From the NCBI RefSeq assembly GCF_020400655.1, contig NZ_JAINRC010000016.1, positions 62,001-126,000 on the forward strand: a stretch of 64,000 nucleotides of DNA. Reading direction: 5' to 3'. This DNA comes from Streptomyces spinosus. GTDB lineage: Bacteria > Actinomycetota > Actinomycetes > Streptomycetales > Streptomycetaceae. The position numbers and the translations under genes were made by a program. Of this stretch, positions 34,987-43,051 are shown piece after piece. The notes below the pieces were generated by a model. It had not been told where the DNA came from, did no database searches, and worked only from the letters and a program-made list of their open reading frames with translations. Position 1 is the stretch's first letter, and every line of letters begins with the position of its first letter.

Positions 34987-36346
34987 CAGCAAGGACCTCA
35001 GCCGCACCGCGTACGACCACCTGTGGATGCACTTCACCCGCATGTCCTCGTACGAGAACTCCCCCGTCCCGACCATCGTCCGGGGCGAGGGCACCTACAT
35101 CTACGACGACAAGGGCAAGCGCTACCTCGACGGTCTCGCGGGTCTGTTCGTGGTCCAGGCCGGACACGGCCGCACGGAACTCGCCGAGACCGCCTTCAAG
35201 CAGGCCCAGGAGCTCGCCTTCTTCCCGGTGTGGTCCTACGCCCACCCCAAGGCCGTCGAGCTGGCCGAGCGCCTCGCCGACTACGCCCCGGGCGACCTGA
35301 ACAAGGTCTTCTTCACCACCGGCGGCGGCGAGGCCGTCGAGACCGCCTGGAAGCTCGCCAAGCAGTACTTCAAGCTCCAGGGCAAGCCGACCAAGTACAA
35401 GGTCATCTCCCGCGCGGTCGCCTACCACGGCACCCCGCAGGGCGCCCTGTCGATCACCGGCCTGCCGGCCCTGAAGGCCCCCTTCGAGCCGCTCGTCCCG
35501 GGCGCGCACAAGGTGCCGAACACCAACATCTACCGCGCCCCGATCCACGGTGACGACCCGGAGGCCTTCGGCCGCTGGGCCGCCGACCAGATCGAGCAGC
35601 AGATCCTCTTCGAGGGCCCGGAGACCGTCGCCGCGGTCTTCCTGGAGCCGGTGCAGAACGCCGGCGGCTGCTTCCCGCCGCCGCCCGGCTACTTCCAGCG
35701 CGTGCGCGAGATCTGCGACCAGTACGACGTGCTGCTCGTGTCGGACGAGGTCATCTGTGCCTTCGGCCGCCTCGGCACGATGTTCGCCTGCGACAAGTTC
35801 GGCTACGTCCCGGACATGATCACCTGCGCCAAGGGCATGACCTCGGGCTACTCCCCGATCGGCGCGTGCATCGTCTCCGACCGGATCGCCGAGCCGTTCT
35901 ACAAGGGCGACAACACCTTCCTGCACGGCTACACCTTCGGCGGCCACCCCGTCTCGGCCGCGGTGGGCCTCGCCAACCTCGACCTGTTCGAGCGCGAGAA
36001 CCTCACCCAGCACGTGCTGGACAACGAGGGCGCCTTCCTGCGGACCCTGCAGAAGCTGCACGACCTGCCCATCGTCGGCGACGTCCGCGGCAACGGCTTC
36101 TTCTACGGCATCGAGCTGGTGAAGGACAAGAACACCAAGGAGTCCTTCAACGAGGAGGAGACCGAGCGCGTCCTGTACGGCTTCCTCTCCAAGGCGCTGT
36201 TCGACAACGGCCTGTACTGCCGTGCCGACGACCGCGGCGACCCGGTCGTCCAGCTCGCCCCGCCGCTGATCTCCGACCAGGGGACCTTCGACGAGATCGA
36301 GCAGATCCTGCGGGCCACCCTCACGGAGGCGTGGACCAAGCTCTGA
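34982..36346 (+). CDS. Class III aminotransferase, putative putrescine/polyamine-pyruvate type
   Basis: The 454-residue PLP enzyme has FFTTGGGEAVETAWKLAKQY, VAYHGTPQGALS, the aspartate in VSDEVICAFGRLG and the lysine in MITCAKGMTSGY. Close family members transaminate putrescine, beta-alanine or taurine. The Lrp regulator upstream and the aminobutyraldehyde dehydrogenase nearby favour a diamine. Its ribosome site (TGAGGA, ten bases from the GTG) lies in the duplicated segment. Confidence 0.9.
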   Translation: MSSKDLSRTAYDHLWMHFTRMSSYENSPVPTIVRGEGTYIYDDKGKRYLDGLAGLFVVQAGHGRTELAETAFKQAQELAFFPVWSYAHPKAVELAERLADYAPGDLNKVFFTTGGGEAVETAWKLAKQYFKLQGKPTKYKVISRAVAYHGTPQGALSITGLPALKAPFEPLVPGAHKVPNTNIYRAPIHGDDPEAFGRWAADQIEQQILFEGPETVAAVFLEPVQNAGGCFPPPPGYFQRVREICDQYDVLLVSDEVICAFGRLGTMFACDKFGYVPDMITCAKGMTSGYSPIGACIVSDRIAEPFYKGDNTFLHGYTFGGHPVSAAVGLANLDLFERENLTQHVLDNEGAFLRTLQKLHDLPIVGDVRGNGFFYGIELVKDKNTKESFNEEETERVLYGFLSKALFDNGLYCRADDRGDPVVQLAPPLISDQGTFDEIEQILRATLTEAWTKL

Positions 36347-36369
36347 TCATCCGACAGGATGACCGAACC

Positions 36370-36415
36370 CGGCCCCGGTGCCCTCCGTTCGAGTGAGAAC
36401 GGCGGCCCGGGGCCG
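36370..36415 (+). terminator. Terminator hairpin after the aminotransferase gene
   Basis: Arms at 36370-36390 and 36397-36415 pair over about 17 bases around a six-base loop, starting 24 bases after the stop. No T tract follows. Confidence 0.7.
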
Positions 36416-36537
36416 TGTGCCGTCCGGGCTCCCGTCCGGGACCTGCCTAGCGTGCCAGTGACCGATCGGCCCTGCCTTCGTTCCCCCGGACGGGGGAACA
36501 GGCACGGGAAAACGGATCTGAACCGAGGTGTACGCCC

Positions 36538-37278
36538 ATGGAGGCTCCGCCGGACAACGACGTGCTCTGGGCACGCTCCCTGCACTTCAGCCACCGCGAC
36601 GGCTCCCCCGGACTCGCCGGGATCTCGCTCGGCGTACGGCAGGGCGAGATCCTCGCCGTCAGCGGCCCCCGCGGCAGCGGCAAGACGACCCTGCTGCGCT
36701 GCCTGTCCGGCCTGGAGCCGGTGCGGTGCGGCGAGGTCTGGTTCAACAGCTCCCCCGTGCACACGCTCGGCCCGATGGCCCGCGAACGGCTGCGCCGGGA
36801 CCGCTTCGGCTGGATCGACCCGGAGCCGTTCCTCGTCCCCGAGCTGAACGTCTGGGAGAACGCCGCGCTCCCGCTGATGCTGCGCGGCGCCGGGCGCCGC
36901 CGGGCCAAGGTGGCCGCGCTGGAGTGGCTGGAGCGGCTGGACGTCGGCGAGAAGGCCCGCAGCCGCCCCCGCGACCTCCAGCACGCCGAACGCCAGCGCG
37001 TCGCCATCGCCCGCGCGCTCGCCCACGGGCCCACGGTCCTCTTCGCCGACGAGCCCACGGCCCCGCTGCACCGCGCCGACCGCGCCCACGTCCTGCGCAC
37101 GCTCACCGCGGCTGCCCGCTCGCACGGCATCACGGTCGTCCTCGCCACCCACGACGCCGAGACCGCCGCCCTCGCCGACCGTACGGTGGCCCTGCTGGAC
37201 GGGCGGCGCGTGCACACCGTGCACCTGCCGGACAGCCCCGACACGGAAGGCCGGGCCGCGTGCTCGCTCTCCGCCTGA
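36538..37278 (+). CDS. LolD-like ABC transporter ATPase with altered signature motif
   Basis: The 246-residue ATPase has an intact Walker A (SGPRGSGKTTLL), Walker B (TVLFADEPTA) and switch histidine (LATHDAE). The ABC signature, normally LSGGQ, reads LQHAE (RPRDLQHAERQRVAIARAL), and the D-loop SALD reads APLH. The 19-base overlap with the large permease gene indicates a two-gene exporter or MacB/FtsE-type complex. GAGGTG precedes the ATG. Substrate unknown. Confidence 0.87.
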   Translation: MEAPPDNDVLWARSLHFSHRDGSPGLAGISLGVRQGEILAVSGPRGSGKTTLLRCLSGLEPVRCGEVWFNSSPVHTLGPMARERLRRDRFGWIDPEPFLVPELNVWENAALPLMLRGAGRRRAKVAALEWLERLDVGEKARSRPRDLQHAERQRVAIARALAHGPTVLFADEPTAPLHRADRAHVLRTLTAAARSHGITVVLATHDAETAALADRTVALLDGRRVHTVHLPDSPDTEGRAACSLSA

Positions 37279-38603
37279 CCCGTGCCGCCCGGCCCGCCGT
37301 CCAGCTGCGCCGCCTGCTGGTGGCCGCGGCCTCGGCGGGCACCGGTTTCCTGCTGCTGTCCTGCCTCGCGCACGCCCTGGGGCACCCGGAGGCCGCGAGC
37401 GCCTCCGCGCAGCGCCTGGCCTGGTGCGCGGTGCCGCTCGCCGCCACGGTGTACCTCGCGCTCGCGGTCGCCCGCACCGACCCCGGCACCCGGCCGCGCC
37501 CCGGCCTGTCCGCCGTGGGCCTGGGCCCGGCCCGCCTCATGGCCGTCTCCGCGCTGACGACGGCCCTGTCCTGCACCCTGGGCTCACTGCTGGCCCTGCT
37601 GGTCTTCCTGCACCTGCGCGGCGACCTGACGGGCATGCCGTTCGACGGCGCGGCCGCGGGCATGCTGGCGTCGGACCGCTCCCTCCCCCTCCCGGCGGCC
37701 CTGACCCTCCTCGCCGTGCTCCCGGCCACGGCGACGACGGCGGTGGCCCTGGCCCTGCGCCCGAGGGATCCGGTCCCGCCGCCCCGGACCGTCCGGGGTT
37801 TCGGCCGCTTCGGCGCGTACGGGGGGTCGCCGAGGAAGGAGACGTTCGGAGCGGCGGGACGCTTCAGGGGAGGGGCGGCACAGCCGAAGGCGCCGGCCCC
37901 GGCGGATCCGCGTCCGACGGGCGGTCGTGCCGCCGGGACGACGGTCGCGGACGGCGACGCGCCGGCGCCGGGTACCGGAGCCGACCCCGAGCCCCCCGCG
38001 CCGGCACCGGCACCGGACACCGAGGTCGAGCCCCCGTCCGGCCTGCCCTGGGGCGTGGCCCTCGTCACCGCCGGACTGGCCGTCCAGGCCTATGCCGGCC
38101 GCACCGCGCCCGCCCCCGCCCTCGCCGTGCTCCTCGGCTGGCTCCTCACCGCCACCGGTCTCGTGCTGGCCGCCCCCGGCCTCACCCATCTGTGCGGGCG
38201 GCTCCTGCAGTCCACCCGCCCGGGCGCGCTGAGGCTGCTCGCCGGCCGGGTCCTCATGGCGGAGGCCGCCCGGATCGGCCGCCCGCTGGGCGTGGTGTGC
38301 GCGGTGGCGTCCGCCGGCTACGCCACGACCGCCCTGTACGACGGCACCGGCCCGGCTCCCGCCTCCGGCCCGCTGTCCGCCCTCGGCGTGCTCGTCGTCG
38401 CCGGCTCCACGCTCGCCACCCTCCTCACCGCGGCCGTGGAGGCCCGGCAGTGCCGCGCCGAGACCGTCGCCGCGCTGCTCCGGCTCGGCGCGCCCGCCGG
38501 GATGCTGCGCGGTGCCGCCGTCCTCCGCGCGGCCGCCCTGCTGGCCCTGTTCGGCCCGCTCACCCTGGGGATCGCCGCGCTCTCGGCGCTGCCGCTCCGC
38601 TGA
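37260..38603 (+). CDS. ABC transporter permease-like membrane protein
   Basis: The 447-residue protein has about three transmembrane segments in the N-terminal third, a Pro/Ala/Gly-rich hydrophilic loop (about residues 175-260), and about four or five more segments in the C-terminal part. The last block (ETVAALLRLGAPAGMLRGAAVLRA) resembles the FtsX/MacB permease loop that meets the ATPase. It starts with GTG inside the ATPase gene. Substrate not predictable. Confidence 0.78.
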   Translation: MLALRLTRAARPAVQLRRLLVAAASAGTGFLLLSCLAHALGHPEAASASAQRLAWCAVPLAATVYLALAVARTDPGTRPRPGLSAVGLGPARLMAVSALTTALSCTLGSLLALLVFLHLRGDLTGMPFDGAAAGMLASDRSLPLPAALTLLAVLPATATTAVALALRPRDPVPPPRTVRGFGRFGAYGGSPRKETFGAAGRFRGGAAQPKAPAPADPRPTGGRAAGTTVADGDAPAPGTGADPEPPAPAPAPDTEVEPPSGLPWGVALVTAGLAVQAYAGRTAPAPALAVLLGWLLTATGLVLAAPGLTHLCGRLLQSTRPGALRLLAGRVLMAEAARIGRPLGVVCAVASAGYATTALYDGTGPAPASGPLSALGVLVVAGSTLATLLTAAVEARQCRAETVAALLRLGAPAGMLRGAAVLRAAALLALFGPLTLGIAALSALPLR

Positions 38604-38699
38604 GAAGAAGTCCGGCGGTCACCGATGAGTCCGGTGCGGGCCGCCGGTCTACCCACCGAACGCGACGAACCGCGCACCACCCGGACGGGAGAGGCCCGC

Positions 38700-39107
38700 A
38701 TGTACCAGCAGATGATCTTCGTGAACCTGCCCGTGAACGACCTGGACGCCTCGAAGAAGTTCTTCACGGAACTCGGCTACTCGATCAACCCGCAGTTCAG
38801 TGACGACAAGGCGGCCTCCGTGGTGATCAGCGACAGCATCGTCGCGATGCTGCTGACCAAGCCGTTCTACGCGACCTTCACCAAGAAGGAGATCGCCGAC
38901 GCGACGACGACCAGCGAGGTGCTGCTCTGTCTGAGCGCCGAGAGCCGCGAGAAGGTGGACGAGCTGGTCGACAGGGCCATCGCCGCCGGCGGCACGGCGA
39001 GCGGCCAGACCCAGGACCACGGCTTCATGTACGGCCGCGCCTTCGACGACCTCGACGGCCACACCTGGGAGGTCGTGTGGATGGACCCGGCGGCCGTCCA
39101 GGGCTGA
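38700..39107 (+). CDS. VOC-superfamily protein (glyoxalase/bleomycin-resistance fold)
   Basis: The 135-residue single-domain protein starts MYQQMIFVNLPVNDLDAS and ends FDDLDGHTWEVVWMDP, the usual pattern of small vicinal-oxygen-chelate proteins. Members bind metal or small toxic ligands; the role of this one is unknown. GAGAGG precedes the ATG. It may be an independent gene, 96 bases after the permease. Confidence 0.88.
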   Translation: MYQQMIFVNLPVNDLDASKKFFTELGYSINPQFSDDKAASVVISDSIVAMLLTKPFYATFTKKEIADATTTSEVLLCLSAESREKVDELVDRAIAAGGTASGQTQDHGFMYGRAFDDLDGHTWEVVWMDPAAVQG

Positions 39108-39142
39108 TCCCGCGGCCCGAACATCCGTGCCAGCATGGGCGG

Positions 39143-40267
39143 GTGCAACCGACACCCGCCCAGCCGCACCGCGCCGCCCACGACCGCGAGATAGAGTCGC
39201 TCGCCGAGTTCGACGAGGCCGTCGCCGAGCACGGCTCACTCGCCCGGTTCCGGGTCCAGGCCGTCGACCTGACGAGCCGTACGGACGTCCTGCTCCGCCT
39301 CGACACCACGGGAGCCGTCTTCCTCGGCTGCCCGATGGACCCGGAGGCCGCCGCCCGTGTCCGGGCGTCCGGGGCCCTGGTGTTCCCGCCGGTGCCCGGG
39401 CTCCCGTTCGACCCGTACCGCGCCTTCGTCTACACGCCCGGCGAACTGTTCGAGTCGCTGGACACGGGGTACGAGGTGACGCCGGACGCCCGCGCCTACG
39501 CCTGGTTCCAGCGCACGAAGGCCGACGGCGACGTCTTCTCCTCGATGCTCCGCGCGATCCACGACGACGCGGTCTCCGACGCCCTGGACGAACTCCTCGC
39601 CGACGCCCGGGTGGTGGGCGTCATGGGCGGCCACGCGATGGCCCGTGGGACCGACGCGTACGCCGGTGCCGCCCGGCTCGGCCGCGAACTCGCCCGCGCC
39701 GGCTACACGGTCGCCACCGGCGGCGGACCGGGCGCGATGGAGGCCGCGAACCTGGGCGCCTACGCCGCCCCGTTCGCCGACGGCATGCTGGACGACGCGC
39801 TCCGGCTGCTGGCCAAGGCGCCCTCGTTCCGGCCGTCGGTCAGCGAGTGGGCGCGCGCCGCGTTCGAGGTGCGCGAGCGCTGGCCGGGCGGCGGGGACTC
39901 GGTGGGCATCCCCACCTGGTTCTACGGCCACGAGCCGCCGAACGCCTTCGCCGCGCACATCGCCAAGTACTTCGCCAACGCCACCCGCGAGGACGGCCTG
40001 CTGGCCCGCTCCACCGCCGGGGTGGTCTTCCTGCCGGGCGCCGCCGGGACCGTGCAGGAGGTCTTCGACAACGCGACGCCCAACTACTACGAGTCGCGCG
40101 GCGAGCCGACCCCGATGGTGCTCGTGGACGGCGGGCACTGGACGCGGGAGCTGCCGGTCTGGCCGCTGCTCCGGTCGCTGGCGCGGGGGCGGGCCATGGA
40201 GTCCCGTATCGCCCTCGTTGACCGGATCGAGCAGGCTCCGGACGCGCTCAAACGTCTGGGCGGTTAA
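39143..40267 (+). CDS. LOG-family-like Rossmann protein
   Basis: The 374-residue protein has an N-terminal extension (about 1-150) and a C-terminal nucleotide-binding domain with VVGVMGGHAMARGT, ATGGGPGAMEAANLGAY and VFLPGAAGTVQEVFDN. These match the GGG-x-G-x-M and PGGxGTxxE signatures of cytokinin-activating LOG and lysine-decarboxylase-like proteins, with PGG changed to PGA. A nucleotide 5'-monophosphate phosphoribohydrolase activity is possible. The GTG start lacks a ribosome site. Confidence 0.8.
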   Translation: MQPTPAQPHRAAHDREIESLAEFDEAVAEHGSLARFRVQAVDLTSRTDVLLRLDTTGAVFLGCPMDPEAAARVRASGALVFPPVPGLPFDPYRAFVYTPGELFESLDTGYEVTPDARAYAWFQRTKADGDVFSSMLRAIHDDAVSDALDELLADARVVGVMGGHAMARGTDAYAGAARLGRELARAGYTVATGGGPGAMEAANLGAYAAPFADGMLDDALRLLAKAPSFRPSVSEWARAAFEVRERWPGGGDSVGIPTWFYGHEPPNAFAAHIAKYFANATREDGLLARSTAGVVFLPGAAGTVQEVFDNATPNYYESRGEPTPMVLVDGGHWTRELPVWPLLRSLARGRAMESRIALVDRIEQAPDALKRLGG

Positions 40268-40279
40268 TAAGCAGGCAAA

Positions 40280-40333
40280 GTCAACGACCGTTGACGGCCT
40301 GCGCGTTGACACTTCTTATGGAGCGCTTATAAA
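40280..40333 (+). promoter_or_regulatory. Near-consensus promoter with overlapping GTTGAC palindrome
   Basis: TTGACA at 40306-40311 and TATAAA at 40328-40333, 16 bases apart, form a near-perfect housekeeping promoter, unusual in such GC-rich DNA. Just upstream, GTCAACgaccGTTGAC (40280-40295) is a perfect 6-bp-arm palindrome, and a third GTTGAC at 40305-40310 overlaps the -35, suggesting an operator. It would drive the LAETG protein gene. Confidence 0.75.
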
Positions 40334-40438
40334 CCTGGGAGCCTCCCGGGGTTGCTGGGGCCTCAGCTGTCCGTCGTCTCGTCCGACGCCCCAACTCCCC
40401 CGTCACCCCCCGCAATTGCACTCCGTAAAGGACAAACG

Positions 40439-41149
40439 TTGTCCATGACTCTCCGCGGCGTACGCCGTTCCGCACACGTTCTGGGTGTCGCCTCCGGGTC
40501 GGCGGCGCTGGTGCTCGGACTGGCCGGCTCCGCTCTCGCGTGCAACATCAAGGACTTCTCCGCCGAAGCCAAGTGCGACGGTGACAAGGGCGTCATCGTC
40601 GTCACCGACACGGACGCGTCCGCCAAGGACGCCACCGTCAGCGTCTTCCTCAAGGGCGTCGGCGGTGTCGAGACGAAGGTCGGCGAGCAGCCGGTCACGG
40701 GGTCCAAGGAGGGTGCCCGGATCACCTTCTCCGAGGACTGGAAGCCGAGCGCCACCTACCGGATCCACGTCAAGGCCGGGAACATCGTCGACGAGGACGT
40801 CCAGCCGGACCTGGTGACCCCGTCCACCGCCTGCAAGGCCGAGAGCGAGAGCCCGAAGCCGACGGCCAGCGCGACCCCGTCGCCCGCGTCGTCGCCGTCG
40901 TCGTCGCCGAGCGAGTCCGCCCCGGCCCAGCCGGCCACGCCGGCTCCGTCGGCCTCCGAGTCGAGCTCCGCCCCGGCCGGCACCTCCCAGAACGCGCCGT
41001 CCCCGGCCGCCGGCGAGTCCAACCTCGCCGAGACCGGTGCGAACTCCAACACCGGTCTGATAGCCGGCGTCGCGGCGCTCCTGGTCGTCGCCGGCGGTGG
41101 CGCCGTCTGGTTCGGCATGCGCCGCCGCGGGGCGAGCCGCAACGGCTGA
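40439..41149 (+). CDS. Secreted surface protein with LAETG sortase signal
   Basis: The 236-residue protein has a signal peptide (cleavage near LAGSALA), a globular beta-rich domain with two cysteines (ACNIKDFSAEAKC) and a third near STACKAES, and a Ser/Pro/Ala-rich linker. A C-terminal sorting signal follows: LAETG, hydrophobic segment, MRRRGASRNG. LAxTG is the class E sortase signal in streptomycetes, so it is probably cell-wall-anchored. The TTG at 40439 has AAAGGA six bases upstream; the ATG two codons later is the alternative. Confidence 0.87.
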   Translation: MSMTLRGVRRSAHVLGVASGSAALVLGLAGSALACNIKDFSAEAKCDGDKGVIVVTDTDASAKDATVSVFLKGVGGVETKVGEQPVTGSKEGARITFSEDWKPSATYRIHVKAGNIVDEDVQPDLVTPSTACKAESESPKPTASATPSPASSPSSSPSESAPAQPATPAPSASESSSAPAGTSQNAPSPAAGESNLAETGANSNTGLIAGVAALLVVAGGGAVWFGMRRRGASRNG

Positions 41150-41168
41150 CCGCGCCTCGGTACCGCAT

Positions 41169-41203
41169 CCGGCCCGTCCCCCGCACCCAGGGGGGCGGGC
41201 CGG
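41169..41203. terminator. Bidirectional hairpin terminator
   Basis: A 14-bp inverted repeat (41169-41182 and 41190-41203, one mismatch, seven-base loop) fills the 60-base gap between the convergent LAETG gene and the gene at 41210. Confidence 0.8.
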
Positions 41204-41209
41204 GTCGCG

Positions 41210-42007
41210 TCAGCCGAACGAGGTCCGCTCCAGCCAGAACTCCAGCACCTCGCGGTCGCCGAGCACCTCCAGGCCGGTCGTGTCCGGCGGCAGCCGGCGG
41301 TAGAAGGCGAGCAGCACCTCGGTGAGCGGGCCGCGCAGGGCGACCGTCGCCTTCTCGTGCCCGCGCCGCCAGCTCATCCCCTCCTCGCCCAGCTCGACGA
41401 GCCACTCGGCGTCCAGGGCCGGGTCGGTGTCGGTGGCGTGCAGATGGATCGAGCGCCGCGGGCCGCGCAGGTCCCGCGCCGTCTCGCGGGGCGTGTTGCC
41501 CTGCACCCACTCCACGAGCTGGAGCCACTCGTCCAGCGCGTCCGCCGCGATGTCCGGCGCCACCTCGTAGGGCAGCCCGGCGGCGAGCGTGGCGTCGGCC
41601 CGGTGCACGGTGATCTCGCAGGTCATACGGCGGGCCCAGAAACCGGCGTTCAGCACCCCGGACCACGCCCACACCTTGGTGTGGGGGCCGGCCTCGCGCA
41701 GCGCGCCGACGACCAGCTCACCGGTGTCGGCGAGCCACCGGTCCAGGGCCACCGCGTCCCCGCGCTCGCGCGGACCGGCGCCCAACGGCACCTTTTCCCA
41801 GGGGATGTTCTCCTGCGCCCGGGCGCGCACCAGGGTGTCCACCCAGCGCAGGGCGCCCCCCATATGGCGTACGAGGTCTTCCAGCGACCAGTCGGGGCAG
41901 GTGGGGACGGTGGCGGACAGGTCGGCGCCCGAGGTCACCACTGCCCTCAACTGCTCGACCTGCTGGGCGATCTCGTCACAGTAGCGGTCATGCGTGAGCC
42001 AAGGCAT
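41210..42007 (-). CDS. Maleylpyruvate isomerase-family (mycothiol-dependent DinB-like) protein
   Basis: The 265-residue protein begins with a DinB-type four-helix domain (LTHDRYCDEIAQQVEQL; VPTCPDWSLEDLVRHMGG) and includes the later metal-ligand histidine in CEITVHRADA, then a small C-terminal domain. Members use mycothiol, the actinobacterial thiol, as cofactor for isomerase or transferase reactions. The precise reaction is unknown. It ends 25 bases before the thiamine ATPase gene reads in from the same strand. Confidence 0.85.
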   Translation of the reverse strand: MPWLTHDRYCDEIAQQVEQLRAVVTSGADLSATVPTCPDWSLEDLVRHMGGALRWVDTLVRARAQENIPWEKVPLGAGPRERGDAVALDRWLADTGELVVGALREAGPHTKVWAWSGVLNAGFWARRMTCEITVHRADATLAAGLPYEVAPDIAADALDEWLQLVEWVQGNTPRETARDLRGPRRSIHLHATDTDPALDAEWLVELGEEGMSWRRGHEKATVALRGPLTEVLLAFYRRLPPDTTGLEVLGDREVLEFWLERTSFG

Positions 42008-42031
42008 GGCCTCACCCTAGGGTCGCGTCGA

Positions 42032-43051
42032 TCAGTCGAGCACGACCGTTTCGGCCACGTCGAACTCCACGCCGACCGACGCGCCGGGCTCCGGCGCGTC
42101 CCGGAGCGGGCAGGCCGCCTCCACCCGGGGGCCGTCCGCCGGCTGGAGGTGGACGGCCACATGGGTGCCCTTGAAGGTGCGGGCGGTCACCGTGCACGCC
42201 AGGCCCTGGTCGGCGGACACGAGCCGGACGCCGGCCGGGCGGACGAGGACCGTGCGGCGGCCCTGCGCGGACCCGTCGGGGACCGGCAGCTTGCCCCACG
42301 GGCTGTCGGCGGCCGTGCCGGCGACGGTCGCCGGGACCACGTTCTCGAAGCCGAGGAAGCGGGCCACGAACGCGTCGGCGGGCCGCTGCCACACCTCGAG
42401 CGGCGTCCCGGACTGGGCGATCCGCCCGTCCCGCATCACCACCACCCGGTCGGCCAGCGCGAACGCCTCCGACTGGTCGTGGGTCACGGCGAGCACGGTC
42501 GTCCCCAACCGGCCGAACAGCTCGCGCAGTTCGACCACCAGCCGCTCCCGCAGCGACCGGTCCAGCTGGCCCAGCGGCTCGTCCAGCATCAGCAGCCGCG
42601 GCCGGGGCGCGAGCGCCCGGGCGAGGGCCACGCGCTGCTGCTCCCCGCCGGACAGCGAGGCCACCGCCCGCCGGGCGGCGCCGGGCAGCCCGACCAGCCC
42701 CAGCAACCGGCTCACCTCGGCGTCCCGTTCGCCCTTGGCGACGCCGTGCATGCGCAGACCGAACGCCACGTTCGCGCCGACGTCCCGCTGCGGGAACAAC
42801 TGGTGGTCCTGGAACATCAGTCCGACACCCCGCCGGTGCGCGGGTACGCCCGCCTGGTCCCGTCCCCCGAGCACGACGCGACCGCCGGACAGAGGCTGGA
42901 GCCCGGCCACGGCCCGCAGCAGGGTGGACTTGCCGCTGCCGCTGGGGCCGAGGACGCACACCACCTCGTGTTCGGCGACATCGAGGGCGACGGCGTCGAG
43001 CACGGCCCGCCCGCCGAAGCGCACGGTCGCTTCATCCAGGCTCAGCAGCAT
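42032..43051 (-). CDS. thiQ: Thiamine ABC transporter ATP-binding protein
   Basis: The 339-residue ATPase has Walker A LGPSGSGKSTLL, signature LSGGEQQR, Walker B LLMLDEP and switch VTHDQSEA, followed by a TOBE-like C-terminal domain. It is the last gene of the three-gene thiamine importer under the TPP riboswitch. Its ATG abuts the permease stop. Homology alone would also allow iron or molybdate; the riboswitch makes thiamine most likely. Confidence 0.9.
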   Translation of the reverse strand: MLLSLDEATVRFGGRAVLDAVALDVAEHEVVCVLGPSGSGKSTLLRAVAGLQPLSGGRVVLGGRDQAGVPAHRRGVGLMFQDHQLFPQRDVGANVAFGLRMHGVAKGERDAEVSRLLGLVGLPGAARRAVASLSGGEQQRVALARALAPRPRLLMLDEPLGQLDRSLRERLVVELRELFGRLGTTVLAVTHDQSEAFALADRVVVMRDGRIAQSGTPLEVWQRPADAFVARFLGFENVVPATVAGTAADSPWGKLPVPDGSAQGRRTVLVRPAGVRLVSADQGLACTVTARTFKGTHVAVHLQPADGPRVEAACPLRDAPEPGASVGVEFDVAETVVLD

